Assembly (NCBI GenBank): GCA_035527455.1
Contig: DATLAN010000214.1
Coordinates: 1-30,624 of the forward strand
DNA: 30,624 nucleotides
Direction of reading: 5' to 3'
Source of the DNA: DATLAN01 sp035527455
GTDB taxonomy: Bacteria > Planctomycetota > Planctomycetia > Pirellulales > Thermoguttaceae
Shown in pieces: positions 24,733-30,624 of the stretch (position 1 is its first letter; the number at the start of each line of letters is the position of its first letter). The translations under genes and the position numbers were made by a program. The notes below the pieces were generated by a model, which saw nothing but the letters and a program-made list of their open reading frames with translations, did no database searches and had not been told where the DNA came from.

Positions 24733-24762
24733 AGTATACCCCCGGCAGCCGGGGGAAGTCAA
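24733..24762 (-). promoter_or_regulatory. Sigma-70-type promoter with palindromic spacer, for the giant propeller gene
   Basis: On the minus strand TTGACT (24762-24757, 5 of 6) and TATACT (24738-24733, 5 of 6) are 18 bp apart. The 17-bp palindrome CCCCCGGCTGCCGGGGG (24755-24739) fills the spacer. The predicted start near 24726 gives a leader of about 58 bases before the ATG at 24667. The architecture matches the promoter at 17070-17098, though the palindrome sequence differs. Confidence 0.6.
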
Positions 24763-24770
24763 AGGGAGAC

Positions 24771-24804
24771 CCGTAGGCCGGAACAAGCGCAGCGCAGTTC
24801 CGGC
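24771..24804. repeat. Left copy of a perfect 34-bp inverted repeat bounding the accessory block
   Basis: The sequence begins CCGTAGGCCGGAACAAGCGC and is the exact reverse complement of 26783-26816. Each copy also has internal dyad symmetry (GCCGGAAC and GTTCCGGC, 8-bp arms). No target-site duplication is seen outside the two copies. Confidence 0.9.
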
Positions 24805-24813
24805 GTATCTCTC

Positions 24814-24994
24814 TGGTTCATCCGAAATTCGCGTACCTGACGTCTTACCCCGGGGGAAGGACGGGTTCCTCTTCTCTATTCCTGGCTGTTTGGAAGTACC
24901 GGAAAACGCTGTGTTTCTTCCCGGAAACTCGTGAATAGAGAAGAGGAACCCGTACTTCTGCCACCTCCACGGTACGCAAATCCCGGATGAACCA
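24814..24994. repeat. Long interrupted hairpin element (MITE-like)
   Basis: Outer arms 24814-24837 and 24971-24994 (TGGTTCATCCG at the left end, CGGATGAACCA at the right) pair with three mismatches. Inner arms 24861-24881 and 24933-24953 (core GGGTTCCTCTTCTCTATTC) are perfect over 21 bp. The segments between them diverge in length and sequence, and the centre has a further short stem (CCGGAAAAC against GTGTTTCTTCCCGG). The right end coincides with the point where terminase homology begins, so the element appears to have replaced or interrupted that gene. Confidence 0.75.
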
Positions 24995-25278
24995 TCTCTC
25001 TGCCGGAAGGCACTCCCGAAGAACATCAAATGTTCGCCGATCAAGTCTGTGATTCCGAGCATCCGGAGCCGGTGACCGCAAGAGGCAGAACCAAGGATCA
25101 ATGGAAACTCCGCGATGGAAGACCCGACAACGATTACCTTGATTGTGCCGTAGGCATCTTGGCTCTTGCCTCTCTTTGTGGTGCCTCCCTCCAAACAACC
25201 GATAGTCACGCCCCCACTCCCAAACGTCGCAAGCTATCGGATATGTGGAGGGAGAAACGTGGCCTTGGTCTGTCCTAA
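24991..25278 (+). pseudogene. Phage terminase large subunit (GpA-like), C-terminal fragment
   Basis: An open frame follows the TGA at 24988-24990. It contains QWKLRDGRPDNDYLDCAVGI, a close match to the 'K.GRPDNHWLDC.VG' signature near the C-terminus of GpA-type terminase large subunits, the motor that packages phage DNA. The preceding segment (LPEGTPEEHQMFADQV) fits the same region. The Lys/Arg-rich tail (PKRRKLSDMWREKR) ends at TGA 25276-25278. The ATPase and most of the nuclease domain are missing. The homology stops at the edge of the hairpin element at 24994. The ATG at 25030 is the first available start but lacks a ribosome site. The fragment overlaps the next gene by 20 bases, a phage-like arrangement that suggests a prophage remnant. 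Confidence 0.7.
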
Positions 25279-25477
25279 CTGTGGTTGCAAGCACTGCCCC
25301 ACCACCAACACCTACACCCGCAAGATCATTTTCCGGGGAAGGGAGAAGACCTTCGTCCGCAGACGGAAGATATGCAGACATTGCGGAACTGCCTTTTACT
25401 CGCAAGAGCGATTAGAAGAGGAACTCTTGGAGGAACAAACCAATCCCCAAGCCTACCCCGAGAATCCCTACCTATAA
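25259..25477 (+). CDS. Small zinc-ribbon protein (NrdR-N-terminus-like), phage-associated
   Basis: A 72-residue protein starting at a GTG 4 bases after a strong ribosome site (GGAGGGAG). Cys5-x2-Cys8 and Cys39-x2-Cys42 (CPNC and CRHC) frame a basic stretch with RGREKTFVRRRKI, forming a zinc ribbon like the N-terminus of NrdR, which binds DNA. The ATP-cone of NrdR is absent, so it is not NrdR itself. The C-terminus is a short acidic helix. Position and overlap with the terminase fragment suggest it came with the same phage. It might be a small regulator or packaging accessory, which is inference. Codon usage is less GC-rich than in the surrounding chromosome. Confidence 0.65.
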   Translation: MALVCPNCGCKHCPTTNTYTRKIIFRGREKTFVRRRKICRHCGTAFYSQERLEEELLEEQTNPQAYPENPYL

Positions 25478-25804
25478 GGCAGAGACCTTGAGCCTTGCGG
25501 AATCTGGGCAAGAATACCCACTAGAACTGGGGGGTATCTGTGGGTCCTTCAACTCTGTATGATAGTAGCCACGCGAATGGTACAGAACGAGGACTGGTTG
25601 CCCGCACGTTAGGCTCCAAATTTGCTACCCACAGGTGATAGGTGGAAACTGCCTAACGCGCCCGAAGATAGTAGGTAGCTGCATGACTGCCTGGAACGAT
25701 TGGGCATACGGATTAGTTCCGCAGCCTGATTGGCTGCAAACAAGCAGTCGATAGGTGATACACGGATCAGACCAAAAGCAAGTTATTTGCAGACGGAGTG
25801 CCCA
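25478..25804. other. Intergenic region of the accessory block
   Basis: About 330 bases with no recognisable gene. It contains GTTAGGC (25608-25614) and GCCTAAC (25651-25657) as an inverted pair, motifs also seen at integron cassette borders, and CTGTGGGT (25538-25545) pairing with ACCCACAG near 25627. Neither adds up to a convincing attC fold. The segment presumably carries the promoter of the following gene, but no clear -35/-10 pair was found. Confidence 0.4.
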
Positions 25805-26563
25805 ATGCAGAGGTTGTTTTCAATTCCCGTGATTCTCGGGGCCATCGGCATCATCGGAGCGTTCGCATCCATGAGTGCCGTTACAGACCCGGTATGGAGA
25901 GTCGCCGCCATCGTAGTGTCGTTTTCCCTTCTGTCGCTTGCTGTGGCGCTGCGGGTGGGCAGTTGCTGTAACCTCGGCAGCGCCTGGCGCATTTTGACGG
26001 TGTGCAAGCGGCTCGGCATCCGGAGAATTTATGGGCACGGTGAACTGACGCCCAAAATGTCGGGCCGAATCGAGGACGCGAGGCAAATCCGCATGATGGC
26101 GATCACCGGTTTCGGCTGGATACACACAAATGAAACCCACATCCGCAACGCCCTTGTGCACAGCGCGGCCAAGATCCGCATACTTATCGCCGAACCAGAG
26201 TCAGATTTCATGAAGAACCAAAAGTCCGCCGAGTCAGACACGCGGCTAGGTCACGGTCCCAACGAGACCAGTGCTGTCCTTGATCTGCTGCGCGAGGACG
26301 TCAGAGCTGCTCAGAAAGAGGTCGGGGCAAATCAGACGATCGGGACCGTATCGGTCGCATACTACCGAACCGACTTGCGTAGTTCTATCATCATTTGCGA
26401 TGATTCGTGGGGATGGCTCACAATCAACCTGCCACCTAGTCGAGCGCGACACATGCCGTCCTTGGAGTTGGTCACGGCGTCAGGGGGACTACTGGCTGAT
26501 TGTATTACCCACTTCGAAAGGATCTGGACCTTGAGTGCCAACACCATCCAAAAAATCCAATGA
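25805..26563 (+). CDS. Two-helix membrane protein with a cytoplasmic domain, probable integron cassette gene
   Basis: A 252-residue protein. Two hydrophobic helices (about residues 4-24 and 31-51) are followed by a soluble domain of about 200 residues. The domain has an alternating helix/strand pattern: ARQIRMMAITGFGW, then a helix, then AAKIRILIAEPES, then TVSVAYYRTDLRSSIIICDD, and a C-terminal helix THFERIWTLS. This resembles predicted PLD-like/DUF5919-type domains in which a strand ending 'RiLl.dP' is followed by 'Y....p..s....D'; no HKD catalytic motif is visible, so the function is open. The ATG at 25805 has GGAG 7 bases upstream; an in-frame start 75 bases earlier lacks a ribosome site. 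An attC-like site begins about 40 bases after the stop. Base composition is less GC-rich than the chromosome. Confidence 0.7.
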   Translation: MQRLFSIPVILGAIGIIGAFASMSAVTDPVWRVAAIVVSFSLLSLAVALRVGSCCNLGSAWRILTVCKRLGIRRIYGHGELTPKMSGRIEDARQIRMMAITGFGWIHTNETHIRNALVHSAAKIRILIAEPESDFMKNQKSAESDTRLGHGPNETSAVLDLLREDVRAAQKEVGANQTIGTVSVAYYRTDLRSSIIICDDSWGWLTINLPPSRARHMPSLELVTASGGLLADCITHFERIWTLSANTIQKIQ

Positions 26564-26604
26564 CAGGGGACAGCAAATAACGAACGGATGCACGCGAGGC
26601 GGCA

Positions 26605-26733
26605 GATAACAAAGCGATGCACCGGAGCGGGCTACGTGTTCGGTTTCTCAACGTCGTTCGCTTGGTTAACGTTTCTTGCTTTCTCAGCGATCCCTCGTGT
26701 TGGTCCGCCCGCCTTGTGATCTTGGTTGTTAGC
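26605..26733 (+). other. Integron attC-like recombination site
   Basis: The ends fold like an attC. Outer box TAACAA (26607-26612) pairs with TTGTTA (26726-26731). Next come unpaired spacers of 3 and 4 bases. The inner box GATgCAC (26616-26622) pairs with GTGATC (26716-26721), leaving G26619 extrahelical. A second extrahelical base, A26626, lies on the same strand, followed by the stem GCGGGC (26627-26632) with GCCCGC (26707-26712). The terminal loop is long (about 75 bases). A truncated second copy of the left half lies just upstream (26577-26604, ATAACGAACGGATGCACGCG). The site follows a gene as in a cassette. No integrase gene is in the window. Confidence 0.6.
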
Positions 26734-26782
26734 AAGTGGCCGTTCCGGCACGCAATCTCGTTCGACGTTCTCATGACAGAAT

Positions 26783-26816
26783 GCCGGAACTGCGCTGCGC
26801 TTGTTCCGGCCTACGG
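26783..26816. repeat. Right copy of the perfect 34-bp inverted repeat
   Basis: Exact reverse complement of 24771-24804 over 34 bp (begins GCCGGAACTGCGCTGCGCTT). Its outer end CTACGG supplies the stop codon (TAG, 26811-26813) of the minus-strand swivel-domain fragment. Confidence 0.9.
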
Positions 26817-27122
26817 ATCTTCCGCCGACCTCTCGATCACCGTGATCTTGCCGCTGCCGCCGTCGATGCGGATGTGGTCACCCGTTCGGAGCAGCCGGGT
26901 GGCGTGGGGGCAGACGACGGCCGGGATGCCGAAATCGCGGGCGACGATCGCTCCGTGCGAGAGCACGCCGCCCCGCTCGACGATCAGCCCGGCCGCGGCC
27001 ATGAACAGGGGCGTCCAGCCGGGATCGGTCGAGGGACACACCAGGGCACGCCGTGACATCCCAGACTTGATACCCAGCCGCCGAACACCGTGGTTCTTGC
27101 CAGATTCCTGTTGGTTCTGCAC
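26811..27122 (-). pseudogene. Orphan PEP-utilising-enzyme swivel (phosphohistidine) domain
   Basis: The frame encodes the mobile domain of PEP synthase or pyruvate phosphate dikinase-like enzymes: ALVCPSTDPGWTPLFMAAAG, then ERGGVLSHGAIVARDFGIPA containing the phosphorylatable His in LSHGA, then an intact C-terminal end (GDHIRIDGGSGKITVIER). These enzymes pass a phosphoryl group through this His between a nucleotide-binding and a PEP/pyruvate or acceptor domain. Neither partner domain is present here or elsewhere in the window. The segment before residue 22 looks random, the only upstream start is a GTG at 27122 with no ribosome site, and the frame is continuous with that of the PQQ-propeller gene across its TGA. 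It is best read as a 3' gene remnant; a stand-alone or readthrough domain is the alternative. Confidence 0.6.
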
Positions 27123-27143
27123 TTTCTGGAAAAACGGCAGTTT

Positions 27144-29732
27144 TCATCGCCCGGCCCCGAAACGCACCAGCCCCCATCCGAACATGCCGACGTAGACGTT
27201 CGAATTGCAGAGGATCATCGGCGCGCTCGGCTCGCCCAGCAGGTATTCGACCCACCGGATCGGCTCGGCGTCTCCTTCGTCGGGCTCGAAGGCCATGATG
27301 GCCTCCTTGCCGATGTAAATCAACTTTCCGCGGCTCAGCAGCGGCGCGGTTCCCGGCATCGCGTCGGGTTGCGTGCGGATCACCGACCCGTCGTCGCGCG
27401 AGACGAGCACCAATTCCTCTTTGTCGCTGACGTAAGCGAAGAACCGCCTGGCGACGATGAAGTCGCTCGACACGCCGCCGCCGTCGAGTTTCCATTCTTC
27501 GCGCGGCGCTGCGTTGGCCAGAGATCGGGCCTCCAATCCGGCCGCCGTTCCCAGGTAGATCGTGCTGCGGATCACCACCGGCGGCGTGCGGGGCGTCGCG
27601 TCGAGGCGAACATGCCACAGGCGTCGGCCGGAAGGACGGTCCATCGCGACCAGGCCCGGTGGATCGACCACGGCGGCCACCAGCATCGAGTCGGTCGCCG
27701 CCGGCGGCCGCTCGAGCCGACCCAACGGCCGAGACCAGGCCTTCAGGCCCAACCGATACACGCAACTGATCGCCTCGGGCTGGTCCTGAACGTAGATCTC
27801 CTCGTCGGTGCAAAGGAACACGCCCGAGGCCCCCTCGGCCACCGGGAACCGCCACCGCGGCTCCCCGGTGGCGACGTCGAGCCCGTGCAGGAATCGATCG
27901 GTCTGGGGCGGTTCCGCGTCGCCTTGGCCGTCGACGACGATCAGCGTGTCGTCGAGCACGGCCGGGGAAAGATGGACGTCGTTGGCCGTCTCGTAGATCC
28001 AGCGCGGCTCGGGCGTGGCTTGCGAATCCGCATGGGCCGGCAGGCAGGCCACGCCCGAGGGCTTCCCGCCGCCGGCGAGCGGCACGAACAGACTGTCGCC
28101 CATCACCGCCGCCGGAGCGACGACGCGGGCCTTGTCGGTGCCCTCTTGATCCTTGGGAAATTGCCAGTGCAACGCACCCACCTTGGGAAGCGGCGAGTCG
28201 TCGGCATTGCCGCCTCGCTCCGGGCCGCCCAACCGGCACGGCCACAGGGCGGCCCGGTTCTCTTCGGCCGCCTGACCGACGCAGAGGAACCCGTCGTTCT
28301 GCGTGCCCACGTACACGCGGCCTCGCGCCACCGCCGGCGAACTGACCAGCAGCGGCTGCGCGGCGATCTTCATCTCCCAGGCCAGCTCCATCGTCCGCCG
28401 GTCGAGACAATACAGCCAGCCGGAATCGGTCACCACGTAGACGTAGTCCCGGGTCACCGCCGGCGAGGTGATCAGCGGCGAATGGGTGTCGTACTTATCG
28501 ATCAGCTTGCCGTCCTTGCCGAGGCAATACAGAAACCCGTCGCGCGAGCCGAAGTAGAGTTCGTCGCCTTCGACGGCCACGGCGCCCAAGACGGTCCGCC
28601 CGATCTGGGTGAACCTCCAGTCGACCTCGAACGTGGCCAGATCGACGCACCAGACCGCGCCGGCCGGTCGGGTCGGCGGCGTCTGCTCTTCGGCCTTGTT
28701 GATGTAGTCGCCGTTGCCCATCGCGATGTACAGCTTGCCGTCGACGATCGCGGGCGGACCGAAGACGGGATATTCGGTCTCGATGCGGTGCTTCAACTGG
28801 CCGGTCTTCGCGTCGAGCACGCAGATCGCCTTGCCGCCCACGCCCAAACCGGCATAGACGTTCTCGCCCGCCGCCGCCAGCGAGGTTTCGGCGTCGGGGA
28901 ACTCTTCGCCGGGCGCGTGCCAGACGAGCTGGGCCTGGCCGTCCGCACCGGGTTGAAGGTCGAAACAATAGTAGCCGTCGTCGCCGGCGCCGATATACAC
29001 CCGGCCGTTGTGGATCACCGGCGAGCATTCCACGTGGCTGTCGGTCTGGTAGGTCCAGAGGATCTCGCCCTCGTGGCCGGGTCGCAGATCCATGCAGATC
29101 ACCCGGGCGTTCTCGGTGTCGTGCAGTCCTTCGCCGCAGACCAGGTAGTCGCCCCGGACGGACGGCGAAGAGAAGGTCGCTTGATAGCCCTTGGGGGCCT
29201 TGTGCCAGGCCACCTGTCCGGTGTCGGCGTCGAAGCAGTAGATCTCGCCGGAGCCGACGCCTTTGAACACCGGCGGCGTTTCCGAGGCCACATAGACGCG
29301 ATTGCCCACCACCGCCGGCGAAGAATAGAAGCCGACGCTGCCGTCCCGGAAGATCCAGTGGATCGCCGGCCGATTCGGCTGGGCCGTCCACGGCACGGCG
29401 CCGGTCCGGGCCAACCCGCCGCGGAACAGGGGCCAATCGCTGCCGGTCTCGGCCTGTTCGACGGGCTCGGTCGGCTTCTGGGGCCACAGCGCCAGCGCGG
29501 CCCAAACGCCGCCGGCACCCACGACCGCCACCAGCGCCACAGAGAGTTTCAACCGCCACAGCAGCTTGATCCCCCCGAGGATCGCCCGCGGCCGAAACAT
29601 CGAGACCAACACCCCGCCGACCGCCACCAGCACCCCCAACAACACGGCCGCGATCACCGGCAAGATCGGCGCGACCACCAGAATCACGGCGAAGGGGGCG
29701 AGGGAGTAAGGTTCGCTTGGCAGGGGCATCAT
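27144..29732 (-). CDS. Membrane-anchored PQQ-like beta-propeller protein
   Basis: An 862-residue protein with an N-terminal membrane part: a long hydrophobic segment at about residues 11-46 (one or two helices) and another at about 62-82 (LSVALVAVVGAGGVWAALAL). Residues about 95-855 form a propeller with repeated PQQ-like blades, such as DWPLFRGGLARTG at the start, GEIYCFDADTGQVAWHK, GNRVYVAS, VCVLDA- and CLDRRTMELAWEMK-type strands. More blades are present than one propeller needs, so there may be two rings. No quinoprotein dehydrogenase active-site residues were recognised. It probably faces the periplasm and binds or scaffolds other envelope components. Adjacent ATGs at 29732 and 29729 have no strong ribosome site. 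A family A palindrome lies 30 bases upstream of the start. Confidence 0.85.
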   Translation of the reverse strand: MMPLPSEPYSLAPFAVILVVAPILPVIAAVLLGVLVAVGGVLVSMFRPRAILGGIKLLWRLKLSVALVAVVGAGGVWAALALWPQKPTEPVEQAETGSDWPLFRGGLARTGAVPWTAQPNRPAIHWIFRDGSVGFYSSPAVVGNRVYVASETPPVFKGVGSGEIYCFDADTGQVAWHKAPKGYQATFSSPSVRGDYLVCGEGLHDTENARVICMDLRPGHEGEILWTYQTDSHVECSPVIHNGRVYIGAGDDGYYCFDLQPGADGQAQLVWHAPGEEFPDAETSLAAAGENVYAGLGVGGKAICVLDAKTGQLKHRIETEYPVFGPPAIVDGKLYIAMGNGDYINKAEEQTPPTRPAGAVWCVDLATFEVDWRFTQIGRTVLGAVAVEGDELYFGSRDGFLYCLGKDGKLIDKYDTHSPLITSPAVTRDYVYVVTDSGWLYCLDRRTMELAWEMKIAAQPLLVSSPAVARGRVYVGTQNDGFLCVGQAAEENRAALWPCRLGGPERGGNADDSPLPKVGALHWQFPKDQEGTDKARVVAPAAVMGDSLFVPLAGGGKPSGVACLPAHADSQATPEPRWIYETANDVHLSPAVLDDTLIVVDGQGDAEPPQTDRFLHGLDVATGEPRWRFPVAEGASGVFLCTDEEIYVQDQPEAISCVYRLGLKAWSRPLGRLERPPAATDSMLVAAVVDPPGLVAMDRPSGRRLWHVRLDATPRTPPVVIRSTIYLGTAAGLEARSLANAAPREEWKLDGGGVSSDFIVARRFFAYVSDKEELVLVSRDDGSVIRTQPDAMPGTAPLLSRGKLIYIGKEAIMAFEPDEGDAEPIRWVEYLLGEPSAPMILCNSNVYVGMFGWGLVRFGAGR

Positions 29733-29761
29733 GGGGAATACACAGGATCGGTCGCCGCGTG

Positions 29762-29848
29762 TCGTTTAGCGGGCGGGCTTGCCCGCCGTTGGCGTTTGCC
29801 GGCGGCTCGAATGTGCCAGAACGGCGGGCAAGCCCGCCCGCTAAACGA
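29762..29848. repeat. Palindromic repeat, family A copy 2 (29-bp arms, 29-nt loop)
   Basis: Bases 29762-29790 and 29820-29848 are perfect 29-bp reverse complements with the same core as copy 1 at 275-367 (TTTAGCGGGCGGGCTTGCC). The loop is again 29 nt, although its sequence is unrelated to the loop of copy 1. It lies between two minus-strand genes, where it could terminate the leucine-rich-repeat gene transcript or sit in the leader of the propeller gene. Confidence 0.9.
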
Positions 29849-29968
29849 ATCTCATCGATGCTGGAATTCTCGCAGAATGGAGGAAGAAGTGGAAGGGGAC
29901 CCTGTTCCTCGCCGCCCCAGCACCAAACGGTCCTTGGCATTGAGTCTGGGATGTTACGGTGGGTGGTG

Positions 29969-30624
29969 CTACGGAGTCCTGGGCGCGGGCGGACCGGCAG
30001 GCCGACCGAACGGATCGTCCTCGCCGGTGTCGTCTCCGCCGAAAAGATCTTCCAATTTGCGCGGAACCGGAGGGCCAAGTCCGCCGAACGGATCTCCCGG
30101 TTCGAACGGAGCAAAAGGATCTCGCCCCCTTGGCACGATCCTCTCCGATCCCTTCGATGTCGGAAGACCTTCGATACGACATTCCGGCAACGCTTGACGC
30201 AGCCTCTGGGCGGCTTCGAAGCTGATGATGGTCGAGTGGCGGGGGGTTACCGAATACGGTCTGTTGAAATCCAGGAACCTGAGATGGTTTGCCTCGGCCA
30301 GGTACTCCAGCGCCTTGTCGGTGATCGGTGTGGCACCGAGATGGAGTTCGGCCAACTCGGGAAGTTCCACCAGGCGTTTCACGCCCGCGTCGTCGATGTC
30401 CGAGCCCGCCAGGGAAAGACATTGAAGAGCGGGCAGCGTCCTAAGTGGCTCCGTGTCGCGAAGGTGCGTGTTCTCGAGTTTCAACGATCGCAGCGCCGAC
30501 AATCCCTGCAGTTGACCGAGTCCACCGCCGGTAACCGCCGTTCTACTGAGGTCGAGAAACCGCAGGTTTCGCATTTCGCTCAGGTGGCGCAGTCCGTCAT
30601 CGGTGATGCGCGTATTGCGAAGAC
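29969..30624 (-). CDS. Leucine-rich-repeat protein, 3' part (runs off the right edge)
   Basis: The frame is open from the right edge to TAG 29969-29971 and covers the last 217 residues or so. It starts inside leucine-rich repeats (ITDDGLRHLSEMRNLRFLDL, then LSALRSLKLENTHLRD, ALQCLSLAGSDIDDAGVKRL, ELAELHLGATPITDKALEYL). The 'xxIxDxGLxxL' pattern is that of the bacterial LRR class with about 24 residues per repeat. The ATG at 30574 is internal to a repeat and is not the real start. After the repeats a charged linker leads to a Pro/Gly-rich tail with DPFGGLG and DPFGRPAGPP, close to the tail units of the TPR protein at 15488-16654. It is a predicted protein-interaction protein; its export signal and function lie outside the window. 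Confidence 0.82.
   Translation of the reverse strand, partial: LRNTRITDDGLRHLSEMRNLRFLDLSRTAVTGGGLGQLQGLSALRSLKLENTHLRDTEPLRTLPALQCLSLAGSDIDDAGVKRLVELPELAELHLGATPITDKALEYLAEANHLRFLDFNRPYSVTPRHSTIISFEAAQRLRQALPECRIEGLPTSKGSERIVPRGRDPFAPFEPGDPFGGLGPPVPRKLEDLFGGDDTGEDDPFGRPAGPPAPRTP

Noticed and set aside
19028..24934. A 1968-codon plus-strand open frame opposite the giant propeller gene
   Set aside because: Striking length, but the Arg/Gly/Gln-rich product has no domain. The minus strand has a signal peptide, HEAT, propeller and TPR structure, and its own promoter. Such antisense frames appear opposite every large gene here.
25608..25657. GTTAGGC and GCCTAAC as possible integron cassette borders upstream of the membrane-protein gene
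   Set aside because: The motifs are in the order of a cassette junction, but no partner half with L-box pairing could be found on either side, so no attC fold is supported.
27090..30197. A 1035-codon plus-strand open frame opposite the second propeller gene
   Set aside because: Same mirror effect; no domain content, and it crosses two repeats and several gene borders.
1..30624. CRISPR arrays, tRNA and rRNA genes
   Set aside because: No regularly spaced direct repeats with unique spacers, no cloverleaf candidates and no rRNA-like sequence were seen. The repeats present are palindromes or in-gene minisatellites.

Overview
The window looks like chromosomal DNA of a planctomycete, probably of the Pirellulales type. 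This is inferred from gene content, not from a marker gene. It is very GC-rich, and several genes belong to families typical of that phylum: a DUF1559 pseudopilin followed by a small lipoprotein, very large secreted HEAT/TPR/PQQ-propeller proteins, an ECF sigma factor next to a membrane-anchored alpha-2-macroglobulin (MG2/thioester) protein, an Rcp1-type response regulator, and proline-rich 'DPFG' tails. There are no rRNA or tRNA genes and no CRISPR array.

Layout. 1-120: start of a membrane protein that runs off the left edge (-). 426-3143: exported M16 metallopeptidase (-). 3504-4922: GAF-PAS-PilZ signalling protein (+). 6942-4948: two-gene operon (-) of a Met/Gly-rich exported protein and CinA, whose C-terminal amidase site is lost. 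13199-7343: ECF sigma factor and a 1722-residue A2M-like protein with a cytoplasmic anti-sigma-like head (-). 13542-14009: single-domain response regulator (+). 14414-14118: 98-residue exported protein with a duplicated cationic motif (-). 14840-15434: decayed chemotaxis receptor and CheW remnants (+). 16654-15488: TPR protein with a repetitive Pro-rich tail (-). 17070-18882: promoter with a palindromic spacer, DUF1559 pseudopilin and lipoprotein (+). 24667-18977: 1896-residue HEAT-propeller-TPR-propeller protein (-), also with a palindrome in its promoter spacer. 24771-26816: a visibly less GC-rich accessory block bounded by a perfect 34-bp inverted repeat. It holds a long hairpin element, a terminase fragment, a zinc-ribbon gene, a membrane-protein cassette and an integron attC-like site. 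27122-26811: orphan phosphohistidine swivel domain (-), in frame behind the stop of a PQQ-propeller membrane protein (29732-27144, -). 29969-30624: 3' part of a leucine-rich-repeat protein (-).

How it fits together. Most genes concern the cell envelope: secreted protease, thioester protein, propellers, pseudopilin, lipoprotein. Several others are signalling parts: ECF sigma factor, PilZ protein, receiver. The strongest candidate for an undescribed system is the sigma/A2M pair, where a thioester protease-trap-like ectodomain is fused through the membrane to an anti-sigma-like segment. Intergenic gaps carry at least five families of palindromic repeat, two of them present in two copies each. 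The 24.8-26.8 kb block looks like a landing zone for phage and integron debris.
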